DNA from: Shewanella sp. MBTL60-112-B2
GTDB lineage: Bacteria; Pseudomonadota; Gammaproteobacteria; Enterobacterales; Shewanellaceae
DNA length: 64,000 nucleotides
Direction: 5' to 3'
NCBI RefSeq assembly: GCF_019655055.1
Contig: NZ_BPFA01000006.1
Coordinates: 62,001 to 126,000 of the forward strand
The notes beneath the pieces were generated by a model. That model worked only from the letters and a program-made list of their open reading frames with translations. It was not told the origin of the DNA and searched no databases. The translations under genes were made by a program, and so were the position numbers. Below are positions 44,242-51,589 of this stretch, in pieces. Within the stretch, counting starts at the first letter, position 1. The number at the start of each line of letters is the position of its first letter.

Positions 44242-45750
44242 TTAGTATTTGCTGCCACCGAGTGATTGGGCTTGGTTGATGATGTGGAAGATAACGTTTT
44301 GCTCCATTACGCCCTGAACGAGATCTGACCCGGGTCCAGTTGCGTGCAGAGTAATATCTTCGCCGGCATGAGTTTCACTGCCCATAGGCACAAGTGCTTG
44401 CTGCATAAATTCTTTGTCTTGGGTGTCGACAGAACTTAAGTCATCACGGCTTCCCACTACTGCACCTGGGCCATTGGTGTATCCAACAGTGGTATAGGGC
44501 TTGCCGTCTTTTGCGATAGTGACATTACCGTCGATGCCATGTACTAGGCCCAAGATTGGGTTACCACGCTTTGGGTAACCAGCGATGGTGAATACGTGAC
44601 TATGATCTGCGGTAACCATAATCAAGGTTTCTTCAGGATTGGTGTTCTCAACTGCCGCGCGTACGGCATTTGAAAGCTCAACCGTATCCATCATGGCGCG
44701 ATAAGCATTACCGGCATGGTGAGCGTGATCGATTCGCCCAGATTCCACTATTAATAAGTAACCTTGCTCATTTTTATTGAGCAACTCTATTGATTTAGTG
44801 GTCATCTCAGTAAGTGAAGGCTCGCCAGCGGTATCATCTAGGCGATCGGCTTCATACTGCATATGTGAAGAGTTGAATAAGCCCAGCAGGTGATCTGTTG
44901 AGGCGACATCTACAGCATCGAACCCGGTTTTATCCCAAACGTAAGCGGAGTTACTCAGGCTGTCAGTCCAAGACTGTGTCAGATCTAAGCCATCTTCACG
45001 GCGGCCTGTTTTACCTTCGCCATCGGTTGTATCCTGCGGAATAAAGTTACGACGTCCACCACCAAGCGCCACGGTTAACGCATCACTTTCATCGCGCATC
45101 ACTAGCTGATAAGCAATATCCTTACAATCGTTGGCAACAGCTTCAGCCGGAAGGTTTGAGTCGGCTTCCCAGTTACGCTCAGGTGATCTAGCATAAGTCG
45201 CAGCAGGTGTTGCGTGAGTGATCCGTGCAGTACTTACCACACCGGTCGATAACCCTTTTGCATTAGCCAAGTCCACTAAGGTAATAAGCTCATTACCTTT
45301 TGAAGACAGGCAGTTTGCTCTTAAACTCGTATCAGACACTGATAACACCCCAGCTTTGGATTTAACGCCCGTCGCCATTGCTGTCATGGTGCCTGCAGAG
45401 TCTGGAGTTTGCTGATTGGTGTTGTAGGTTTTAACTAGGGCTGTCTTTGGAAACTCCTCAAAACTTAGGAAGTTTTCTTCCCCACCTTGGTTATCGGCTT
45501 GTTGTTGCCCCTCAAAAATACGTGCAGCGGTGAGTGTTGATACACCCATGCCATCACCAACAAATAGAATGACGTTTTTAGCTTTTGAAGCCGTAGTTTG
45601 CTGGGTTTTTTCACTGACCAGTTTGGCACTGTCTTTGTACCATTGGCTTTCAGTTTGGCTGCTGGGTAATACCGCAGCATTGGCAGCGATAGTTACCAGG
45701 CTAGATGAAATAATCACAGCTATTTTTTTGATATTATTCACTATTGTCAC
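44242..45750 (-). CDS. Alkaline phosphatase, periplasmic form
   Basis: A 502-residue paralogue of the adjacent phosphatase, with the same catalytic motifs: NVILFVGDGMGVST, TPDSAGTMTAMATGVKS, VTADHSHVF and GSETHAGEDI. The N-terminus is a cleavable signal peptide (KKIAVIISSSLVTIAANAA) instead of a lipobox, so this copy is free in the periplasm or secreted. The GTG at 45750 is the longest start; a GTG three codons in is equally possible. No convincing Pho box was found upstream. It is 90 bp upstream of the lipoprotein copy. Confidence 0.9.
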   Translation of the reverse strand: MTIVNNIKKIAVIISSSLVTIAANAAVLPSSQTESQWYKDSAKLVSEKTQQTTASKAKNVILFVGDGMGVSTLTAARIFEGQQQADNQGGEENFLSFEEFPKTALVKTYNTNQQTPDSAGTMTAMATGVKSKAGVLSVSDTSLRANCLSSKGNELITLVDLANAKGLSTGVVSTARITHATPAATYARSPERNWEADSNLPAEAVANDCKDIAYQLVMRDESDALTVALGGGRRNFIPQDTTDGEGKTGRREDGLDLTQSWTDSLSNSAYVWDKTGFDAVDVASTDHLLGLFNSSHMQYEADRLDDTAGEPSLTEMTTKSIELLNKNEQGYLLIVESGRIDHAHHAGNAYRAMMDTVELSNAVRAAVENTNPEETLIMVTADHSHVFTIAGYPKRGNPILGLVHGIDGNVTIAKDGKPYTTVGYTNGPGAVVGSRDDLSSVDTQDKEFMQQALVPMGSETHAGEDITLHATGPGSDLVQGVMEQNVIFHIINQAQSLGGSKY

Positions 45751-46037
45751 CGTAAATTAGTATGGTTTATATGTAAGTTCCCCTTGGATCCCAGTGATTG
45801 TCAGGCAAAAGTATGACGCTATTGAGACGAATTTATGTCGGTTTTATTGCGGCGTTAAATTGGGCGGATTGACTTGCTCATTAAGCGCATAAATAGCGCA
45901 AAGCAGCACCAAATGAGTGCGATGGTTTAAATGGTTGGGGTGGGTGTTAGTTGTAGGTGTCTGATTTTAATGGTAATGATTTGTTGGTATTTGATTTGCT
46001 ACCACTAATTGAGTATTTAACTTTTGAGGTGTAGACA

Positions 46038-46406
46038 ATGAAATATTACAGCCGCCGTTTTATAAAGCCGGAACATCTTAATCCTGCAAACTTTCTCTTT
46101 GGTGGTCAATTGCTTAGCTGGATTGATGAAGAGGCAGCCATCTTTGCCGGTTGCCAGATGAAGAGTCAGCGGCATGTTACTAAAATAATGTCAGAAATCA
46201 ATTTTATGGCTCCAGCGAGACAAGGCGATGTTATCGAGTTTGGCCTTGAGTTGATAAGTGCAGGAGCAACGTCTATCACAGTGGGTTGTAAGGTGCGAAA
46301 TAAGCTAACACATCTGCCGATTGTCAGTATCGACAAAATCGTATTTGTTCATGTGAACGAGGAAGGCCTGCCTGCAGAGCATGGAATGCGAGCAAATGCG
46401 GCTTAG
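46038..46406 (+). CDS. Hotdog-fold acyl-CoA thioesterase
   Basis: A 122-residue protein of the YciA/BACH-type thioesterase group. LNPANFLFGGQLLSWIDEEAAIFAG contains the catalytic acidic residue on the central helix, and MSEINFMAPARQGDVIEFG and GATSITVGCKV form the following strands. It would hydrolyse acyl-CoA in the cytoplasm; chain length cannot be told. It is divergent from the phosphatase gene. Confidence 0.9.
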   Translation: MKYYSRRFIKPEHLNPANFLFGGQLLSWIDEEAAIFAGCQMKSQRHVTKIMSEINFMAPARQGDVIEFGLELISAGATSITVGCKVRNKLTHLPIVSIDKIVFVHVNEEGLPAEHGMRANAA

Positions 46407-46442
46407 AGAGTAGATTACGAAAAATGTTTATTAGGCAAATAA

Positions 46443-46470
46443 CAAAGGCTCATTATGAGCCTTTGTTTTA
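46443..46470 (+). terminator. Terminator of the thioesterase gene
   Basis: CAAAGGCTCAT / ATGAGCCTTTG with TTTTA after it, 36 bp beyond the stop. Confidence 0.85.
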
Positions 46471-46501
46471 TATTTTGTTTTATATTTTGTTTTATATTTT
46501 G
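46466..46501. repeat. 12-bp tandem repeat x3
   Basis: TTTTATATTTTG is repeated three times without a mismatch directly after the terminator hairpin, between two convergent genes. Confidence 0.9.
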
Positions 46502-46524
46502 TGCTAGTAAAGTCTGCTCAACAG

Positions 46525-46749
46525 CTAGTCTTCGCTCAGGTCTTCTTTTACCGAGTTAACTGCATCTCTAGATGCATGGCCTATGGCACGGGTGGTATCT
46601 CGAGTCGCATGGCCGATATCTGTGGTAACTTCTTTAGTGGTGCTGCCGATTTGGCGACCTGCATCTTTGAGTTCTGCGCAACCGGTAATGGCCAAGCTGC
46701 ACAATAGTGCGGCTGTTAAAGTTAATTGTTTCACTGAATGATATTCCAT
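46525..46749 (-). CDS. Small entericidin-like lipoprotein
   Basis: A 74-residue predicted lipoprotein: lipobox LAITGC (lipid Cys 24) followed by a mature part of about 50 residues with repeated amphipathic segments (GRQIGSTTKEV, DIGHATRDTTRAIGHASRDAV) that can form one long helix. The shape and composition recall entericidin-type small lipoproteins. The ATG at 46749 is used here; a GTG five codons later is an alternative. It is the last core-like gene before the accessory region. Confidence 0.75.
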   Translation of the reverse strand: MEYHSVKQLTLTAALLCSLAITGCAELKDAGRQIGSTTKEVTTDIGHATRDTTRAIGHASRDAVNSVKEDLSED

Positions 46750-46823
46750 TTCTTATTAGATAGCGGGCATATTGCCAGCAATGTTAAAACTGCGCTAGGG
46801 CAGTGTGTCACATTATTGTTAAC

Positions 46824-47059
46824 AGTGCTTCGCACTATTCCTCGATTTAACATATCAGGCTGCGCCTGACCAAAGTCGTGAGCTTCCTGCTCACACTCGG
46901 GCAAGAGGGAGACAACAGCTTCCCCCTCTTGTCTATTTCCGTCATAAAGAGTCCCAGCCGCCCCGACGAAGTTGTTAACCCTCATACTCCAATAAAAATC
47001 GCCTAACGGCTCAGATGGGACATCCATGTCCCGCCGAGCCTAAACCATCATCCATGATG
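46824..47059. repeat. Ladder of six short perfect hairpins
   Basis: Six hairpins follow each other in 236 bp: AGTGC-TTC-GCACT (46824-46836), TCAGGC-TGC-GCCTGA (46855-46869), GTGAGC-TTCCT-GCTCAC (46878-46894), CAAGAGGG..CCCTCTTG (46902-46931), GGGACAT-CC-ATGTCCC nested in GGCTC..GAGCC (47008-47040) and CATCAT-CC-ATGATG (47046-47059). A frame crosses this region on the minus strand but its peptide is just the translation of palindromes. From 47060 to 47431 I see no gene with a credible start. Confidence 0.7.
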
Positions 47060-47431
47060 TTTCCACGGCATTTTCATCTACGTATTTCGGCAACTTCGAT
47101 GGGGAACTGGTGTTTTCTGTATGTACCGTAACTTACTTTTGCCCCTTTATGAGCTACAGCAATCACTTTGCTGAATACGTAATAGGTCTTTTTGCAATAC
47201 TTTCTCTCATCGTTGGAAAGATCATTTTATCTGTTTAGCGATAACGTTTAGTGAATCAATACAGTATTAGTAGGTTTTGCGAATAGCTGAAAATTACACG
47301 AACCACTATTGAGTGAAAATAAAAAGCGGCGTAAATTCAAGTAACTAATGCAAGTGCACACTTTGTATGATCTAACTGAATAAATCAGTAAGATGTGTAT
47401 ACAAGTGTATGTTTAAGAGCTAGGAAATCAT

Positions 47432-47956
47432 ATGGATATTCGTGAAGCAACAAAACGTGCTACCAGTCTTTTCAAAGAAAGAAAGCTCGATGATGCTGTT
47501 GAACTGTTGAAATCCGTGGTTCCAGAAATGGCAAAAGTGGGTGGATTTACGAAAGGTGATTACACGAAAATAATCCCATATTTTCAAAAGGCAGGTCGCT
47601 ATCAAGAAAGTGTTGAGTACTCTGAGAACGTCCTAGTTCCTGCCATCGAGGAAGATTGTCGGAGAACATTTAACCACAAGTGCCGAGAGATACAGCAAGC
47701 ATTCCAAAGCCTCGGTATATCCGAAGTTTACGATAAGTTGCGGCTGTGTGCTAAACGCGAAAAAATACCTAGTGATGAGTCAAAGTATGGGAAGCTCAGT
47801 ATTGAAGCCTATGAGAGGTATACAGAGCTTCTCGAAACTGGTGAAAAAATCGAGCTGAAAAAAGAATACAATGAAAATCTTACTATTTTTGGTTCAGTTA
47901 CAGGCAAGTGGCCGCGTGGGCTATTAAAAAGGTTTGATAGTTTAATCAACACATAA
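47432..47956 (+). CDS. Uncharacterised protein with TPR-like helices
   Basis: A 174-residue, largely helical cytoplasmic protein. Residues about 5-75 contain two TPR-like helix pairs (ATSLFKERKLDDAVELLKSVVP; YTKIIPYFQKAGRYQESVEYSENVLVPAIEED). The C-terminus is charged (EKIELKKEYNENL) and ends KWPRGLLKRFDSLINT. There is no signal or membrane segment. AGGAAATCAT precedes the ATG. The function is unknown. It is the first gene of the accessory block, upstream of an attC-like site. Confidence 0.7.
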   Translation: MDIREATKRATSLFKERKLDDAVELLKSVVPEMAKVGGFTKGDYTKIIPYFQKAGRYQESVEYSENVLVPAIEEDCRRTFNHKCREIQQAFQSLGISEVYDKLRLCAKREKIPSDESKYGKLSIEAYERYTELLETGEKIELKKEYNENLTIFGSVTGKWPRGLLKRFDSLINT

Positions 47957-47984
47957 TAAATATGGATAGGCCGCGCGTAGCCGC

Positions 47985-48064
47985 GTCCAACAAATACATC
48001 AATACGATTTATTACACTCGGCGCTGTCAGTTTGCCGAGTATTTCTCGTTTAAAGGCGTTATGG
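47985..48064. mobile_element. attC-like recombination site, first
   Basis: An 80-bp structure starting GTCCAAC-AA (RYYYAAC-type inverse core) and ending GGCG-TTATGG (core site; VCR-type attC sites also end GGCGTTAT). Inside are paired ACGA / TCGT and a 7-bp hairpin ACTCGGC / GCCGAGT (48016-48040). The core's right half, TTATGGGGC, belongs to the next gene unit, as expected in an integron array. Confidence 0.45.
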
Positions 48065-48073
48065 GGCAAATAA

Positions 48074-48676
48074 ATGTTAGTCGATGAGAATGGAGTTATT
48101 CATCAAGAAAGAGCTTCAGCTCTTGGTGAGCTAGTAAAAATTGTTATTTTACAGCAATACGATAAGTTAAATGACTTTAAACATCTTTATTGTAAATATG
48201 GCGGTAAGACTCTCCCCAAAGAGCAAATGGAAATAGAGTGTCCTAGTTGGGTTAGTCGATGGCTTGTTTCGCAAACATTTACAGCTATGTCGTTAGAAGC
48301 ATTTTATTTTGATTATATACAAAACAATGCTTCTAAAACTCAAGCAGATAAGCGTCGTACTCCACCTCAGAGATTTCAGTATATTTGCCAAGACATTTTA
48401 AAAATCGACTCTGATAACGTTGACAAATTATTAAGTAAATTGGTACTTCTTGATAAAACAAGAACGCACTGGGCACACAATAAAAGTGCTGACTTCGATA
48501 ATTATAAAAAAGTTCAGGAGTTTTTTAGTCCTGATGAGTGTATACGAATATTATTCGAGGTTTTTGATCTCATCAGTAGTCATGATAGTAGTTGTATTGT
48601 GGCACGGGAGACTAGCCTCATACTAAAGCAAGTACAAAATAATGTTGCAAATGAGGTCGCTGCACTAGCCCCATAA
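48074..48676 (+). CDS. Uncharacterised cassette-type protein with HEPN-like R-x4-H motif
   Basis: A 200-residue, mostly helical soluble protein, AT-rich compared with its neighbours. KLVLLDKTRTHWAHNKSADF contains R-x4-H, the arrangement seen in HEPN-domain ribonucleases, placed at the end of a predicted helix; this is a weak hint, not an assignment. The gene starts seven bases after GTTATGGGGC and ends at GCCCCATAAC, so it is bracketed by a 10-bp inverted repeat that matches an integron gene cassette's two ends. I do not recognise the family. Confidence 0.7.
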   Translation: MLVDENGVIHQERASALGELVKIVILQQYDKLNDFKHLYCKYGGKTLPKEQMEIECPSWVSRWLVSQTFTAMSLEAFYFDYIQNNASKTQADKRRTPPQRFQYICQDILKIDSDNVDKLLSKLVLLDKTRTHWAHNKSADFDNYKKVQEFFSPDECIRILFEVFDLISSHDSSCIVARETSLILKQVQNNVANEVAALAP

Positions 48677-48760
48677 CCAGCGCCTAAAATAAGGATAACA
48701 TGGATGGCACCAATGATTTTTCAACGGGGAAAGCCGTGATAATATTCTTAAGCGTCTAAT
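48668..48760. mobile_element. attC-like recombination site, second (degenerate)
   Basis: It begins GCCCCATAAC-CA-GCGCC, the reverse complement of the core before 48074 (GGCG-TTATGGGGC) with the two-base offset typical of attC left ends. An inner TAAGGATA / TATTCTTA stem follows. The right end AAGCGTCTAAT is close to, but does not match, the GTTRRRY core, so the site may be decayed. Confidence 0.4.
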
Positions 48761-48801
48761 TTTCATACTTAAACTTAACCTAATATGACCATGGAGTGGA
48801 T

Positions 48802-49038
48802 ATGTCTATTTCAGAAGAAGCGTTACAACCAAAGTGTCCAATTTGTAGGGCTCAATCTGTTCATACAGACGAGCATCAGAAGTTCATGATATGTAAAGAG
48901 TGTGGTCATAAAGAGAACTTTAATGACTTCATGGAGGAATATAAGGCTAAGATGCTTGATAAGGTGACCAACTCTTTGACTAAATCATTTGAGAGTGCAT
49001 TTAAGGGAAGCAAACACATTAAATTTACTAAGAAGTAA
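48802..49038 (+). CDS. Small zinc-ribbon protein
   Basis: A 78-residue protein. CPICRAQSVHTDEHQKFMICKECGHKENF shows two CxxC knuckles 18 residues apart, a classic zinc ribbon; the rest is a charged helix (FMEEYKAKMLDKVTNSLTKSFESAFKGSKHIKFTKK). ATG 48802 has GGAG upstream; a GTG two codons earlier is also possible. It is followed 10 bp later by the next gene, so the two form an operon. The function is unknown. Confidence 0.75.
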   Translation: MSISEEALQPKCPICRAQSVHTDEHQKFMICKECGHKENFNDFMEEYKAKMLDKVTNSLTKSFESAFKGSKHIKFTKK

Positions 49039-49048
49039 AGGATGTTAA

Positions 49049-49528
49049 ATGGGATTAACTGTTAGTGATGTAGGCGCTATTGCCGCTGCTGTTTTTGCTG
49101 GTTGTTCTTTATTTCATAGTGTTAGAGTTCATAGTAAGCAGAAAGATTTAGCAAGAGAGTTGGATAATCTGCAAAGAGAACTTACAGCACTTGAGTTAAA
49201 AGATGCTAAAGAGCGTGAGATGAATAAGGAGAAGGCGGAGTTTACTGTTAGATTCGCAAGTCATCGTAGCAATAGTAAACAGCTAGTTATTACCAATATA
49301 GGTTCTGCTCAAGCCCGAGATGTAAGAATTGATTTTGGTGAGAGAATTGATTTTGTGATTTCATCGGAGATTGAAAATTATTTCCCATGTAACCTTGATA
49401 GCTCTGAGTCCGTAAAATTGCTCGCAACAGGCTCACTTGGTCATACGGCTGTTAGGGAGTCATTTACGTTATCGTGGATGGATAATTCTGGCGGTGGCCG
49501 AAAAGAGTTTAATGTCCAATACACATAA
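49049..49528 (+). CDS. Membrane-anchored coiled-coil protein of unknown function
   Basis: A 159-residue protein. Residues about 5-25 are a hydrophobic anchor (VGAIAAAVFAGCSLFHSV), about 28-65 a highly charged coiled coil (KQKDLARELDNLQRELTALELKDAKEREMNKEKAEF), and about 66-159 a beta-rich domain (TVRFASHRSNSKQLVITNIGSAQARDVRIDFG) ending FTLSWMDNSGGGRKEFNVQYT that resembles an immunoglobulin-like fold. AAAGGATG precedes the ATG. It is coupled with the zinc-ribbon gene 10 bp upstream. Confidence 0.75.
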   Translation: MGLTVSDVGAIAAAVFAGCSLFHSVRVHSKQKDLARELDNLQRELTALELKDAKEREMNKEKAEFTVRFASHRSNSKQLVITNIGSAQARDVRIDFGERIDFVISSEIENYFPCNLDSSESVKLLATGSLGHTAVRESFTLSWMDNSGGGRKEFNVQYT

Positions 49529-49582
49529 TAGTTTCCAAAATATTTAAGAAATAATTTAAAACTACACGAGTCCAACTCTGCA

Positions 49583-49630
49583 TGTGCCCCCGTGAAATTC
49601 GGGGCAGAGGTCAGAGTAAAATTTAACGAA
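49583..49630. mobile_element. Hairpin end resembling a REP/IS200-like element remnant
   Basis: TGCCCC-CGTGAAATTC-GGGGCA followed by GAGGTCAGAGTAAAATTTAAC. From memory, such ends accompany REP-associated tyrosine transposase genes. No transposase is present, so at most it is a remnant. Confidence 0.3.
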
Positions 49631-49724
49631 ACAGGATGCATAGTCTGGATCGAAGGGGCTTTCGAATAAACTAAGATACTTTTTCTCATCTGAATCATTC
49701 GCATTAGAGCAAATAACCTAGCAC

Positions 49725-49873
49725 GCTTTTGTCCAGAAATGAGTTTGAAATATCTGAGAGAACTAATTCGGAAAGATGATGATTCAGATGTCGGTACGGC
49801 TGTGGGCTTCGGTTTCAAGGATGAAACCGCAGAGCGGCCAAGGACGGCTTTATAGCGTTCCACAGAAGTTGCG
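49725..49873. repeat. Hairpin-rich repeat, copy A
   Basis: It starts GCTTTTGTCCAGAAATGAG and ends near CCACAGAAGTTG. It contains the hairpins GGTTTCA-AGGA-TGAAACC (49811-49828) and CCGC-AGA-GCGG. Copy B begins 195 bp later in the same orientation. Confidence 0.75.
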
Positions 49874-49919
49874 ACAGCTGAGCTTACTGCGAACTGTAGC
49901 CTTTTTTTCGTGGTGAATA

Positions 49920-50143
49920 GCTTTTGTCCAAAAATGAGTTTGAAACATCTAAGAGAACTAATTTGGAGAGATGATGATTCAGATGTCGCTGCGGCTGTGG
50001 GCTTCGGTTTCAGGGTGAGGTATTTCAAAGAGATACTCTTCGAATGAGAGGCATGGATGCCGAACTGGCTGTTTAACAGGGATGTTATTGGAAACCGCAG
50101 AGCGGCCATGGATGGCTTTATAGCGTCCCACAGAAGTAGTGGC
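49920..50143. repeat. Hairpin-rich repeat, copy B, with an insert
   Basis: Highly similar to copy A over its two ends but with 78 nt in place of 5 nt between GGTTTCA and GAAACCGC. The insert adds GGCAT-GG-ATGCC (50050-50061) and CTGT-TTA-ACAG; the shared right part has CCGC-AGA-GCGG, GCCAT-GG-ATGGC (50105-50116) and CCAC..GTGG. No coding frame makes sense across it. Confidence 0.75.
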
Positions 50144-50239
50144 ATGTGAGCGATTAACTACTCAAGTTGCATTCTTAATAACGAAGAGTTTCTATCTAGA
50201 CATTGCGGAAGCTGAACAAGCCAACTCAAATTGGCGGAA

Positions 50240-50276
50240 AATGTTGCTGGTGCTAAAGCAAAATACCAGCAACATT
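50240..50276 (-). terminator. Terminator of ndh
   Basis: AATGTTGCTGGT / ACCAGCAACATT, 13-nt loop; on the minus strand TTTCCGCC follows. It lies 12 bp after the ndh stop. Confidence 0.8.
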
Positions 50277-50287
50277 CACAAAGCTAA

Positions 50288-51589
50288 TTAGTGCAGTTTC
50301 AGGTGTGGGTGTACGATTCGGCTAATGCCTTTAGCGAACATCAATAGCGTACCTTTAATTGGGCCGTGTAGCTCAATCAAGTGTCTGCGATATAGTGAGG
50401 TATAGACGAAGCGAGCAATCTTACCTTCTACCATTACGCCGCCACCGATAAATGACATCAAGTTACCTACAGTGTGGAACTTAGATAGGTTAACCAAAGC
50501 ACCTAAGTCTTTATAGACATAGTTATTTGAAGCAGGCTTGCCCGCTAACAATAACTTAATATTGTCGGCTGTCATCAGTGCCATTTGGCGTGCAGACTGA
50601 CCGCGTGGTGGTACCCAGCTGCCATCTTCTTGTGGACAAGCCGCGCAGTCACCGATTGCAAAAATTGCTGGGTCGCGGGTGGTTTGCATATTTTGATTAA
50701 CCATAACCTGGTTAATGTGATTGCTTTCTAAGCCGCCAATCTCTTTTAGAAAGTCTGGTGCTTTTACGCCGGTAGACCAAATCACCATATCAGATGGGAT
50801 AAATTCACCTTCAGAGGTATGCAAGCCTTCTTCAGTCACTTGATTGATGCGGGTGTTAGTCATCACCTTTACACCAATTGCGGTAAGCTCTTTGGCAACA
50901 GAGGCTGAGATCTCTTCTTTTTCTACCTTAGGTAGGATGCGCTCATCAGCTTCAATAAGGGTGATTTCAAGTAGGCTGCTATCGATTTTATAGCCAAAAC
51001 CGCGCAGCTGATCAACTGCGTGGTGCATCTCTGCAGACATCTCTACACCGGTGGCACCAGCGCCAACTACTGCAATTTTAATTTTGTCATCAAGCTGATG
51101 GTGACTGGCATAACGCATGAATTTGTTAAGCAGCATGGTACGAATTTCCATGGCTTGCTCAGTGCTATCTAAAAATACGCAGTGATCACGTACACCGGTA
51201 ATATTAAAATCATTGGCAATACAGCCAATAGCAATAACCAAATAGTCATAATCGATGCGGCGCGCTGGTAAAAGTTCGTTACCTTTTTCATCATTGATCG
51301 GTGCAAGAATCACTTGTTTGGTTTCACGATCAAGGTCGGTCATCGCACCTTGTTGAAAGTGATAACCATGATTAGCAGCATGGCCACGATAGCTAATTGC
51401 ATCAATACCAATATCTAAGGCACCTGTAGCGACCTCATGCAGAAGGGGTTTCCAAACATGGCTTTCAGCGCAATCAATTAATGTGACTCTGGCTTTGCCT
51501 TTTCGGCCTAGCTGGTGACCAAGTTTTGTTGCGATTTCCATACCACCAGCGCCGCCACCAACGATGACAATATTAGCCATTTCATGCAT
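50288..51589 (-). CDS. ndh: Type II NADH:quinone dehydrogenase
   Basis: A non-proton-pumping NADH dehydrogenase at the inner membrane surface. The 433-residue protein has the FAD dinucleotide-binding motif IVIVGGGAGGMEIATKLG, the NADH motif IAVVGAGATGVEMSAEMHH, and IFAIGDCAACPQEDGSWVPPRGQSARQMA. The C-terminal SLYRRHLIELHGPIKGTLLMFA contains the amphipathic membrane-binding region. ATG 51589 is given; ATG 51580 (MANIVIVGGG) is equally plausible. It feeds electrons to quinol oxidases in this genus. Confidence 0.94.
   Translation of the reverse strand: MHEMANIVIVGGGAGGMEIATKLGHQLGRKGKARVTLIDCAESHVWKPLLHEVATGALDIGIDAISYRGHAANHGYHFQQGAMTDLDRETKQVILAPINDEKGNELLPARRIDYDYLVIAIGCIANDFNITGVRDHCVFLDSTEQAMEIRTMLLNKFMRYASHHQLDDKIKIAVVGAGATGVEMSAEMHHAVDQLRGFGYKIDSSLLEITLIEADERILPKVEKEEISASVAKELTAIGVKVMTNTRINQVTEEGLHTSEGEFIPSDMVIWSTGVKAPDFLKEIGGLESNHINQVMVNQNMQTTRDPAIFAIGDCAACPQEDGSWVPPRGQSARQMALMTADNIKLLLAGKPASNNYVYKDLGALVNLSKFHTVGNLMSFIGGGVMVEGKIARFVYTSLYRRHLIELHGPIKGTLLMFAKGISRIVHPHLKLH

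Noticed and set aside
45751..45860. Pho box upstream of the phosphatase genes
   Set aside because: The GTCAT and CTGACA pieces present do not have the 11-bp repeat spacing of a Pho box.
46731..47027. A 98-codon minus-strand frame across the hairpin ladder
   Set aside because: It overlaps the lipoprotein start and consists of translated palindromes; there is no ribosome site or protein-like composition.
47212..47220. GTTGGAAAG as the left end of a cassette containing the 47432 gene
   Set aside because: Only six bases match the attC inverse core at 47985, and no attC structure precedes it.
47149..47238. A 29-codon frame with one hydrophobic segment (starts MSYSNHFAEY)
   Set aside because: No ribosome site and no partner; may be the end of a decayed gene but cannot be supported.
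49441..50145. A 234-codon minus-strand frame
   Set aside because: It runs through repeats A and B and antisense to the end of a better-supported gene; its internal repetition just mirrors the DNA repeat.
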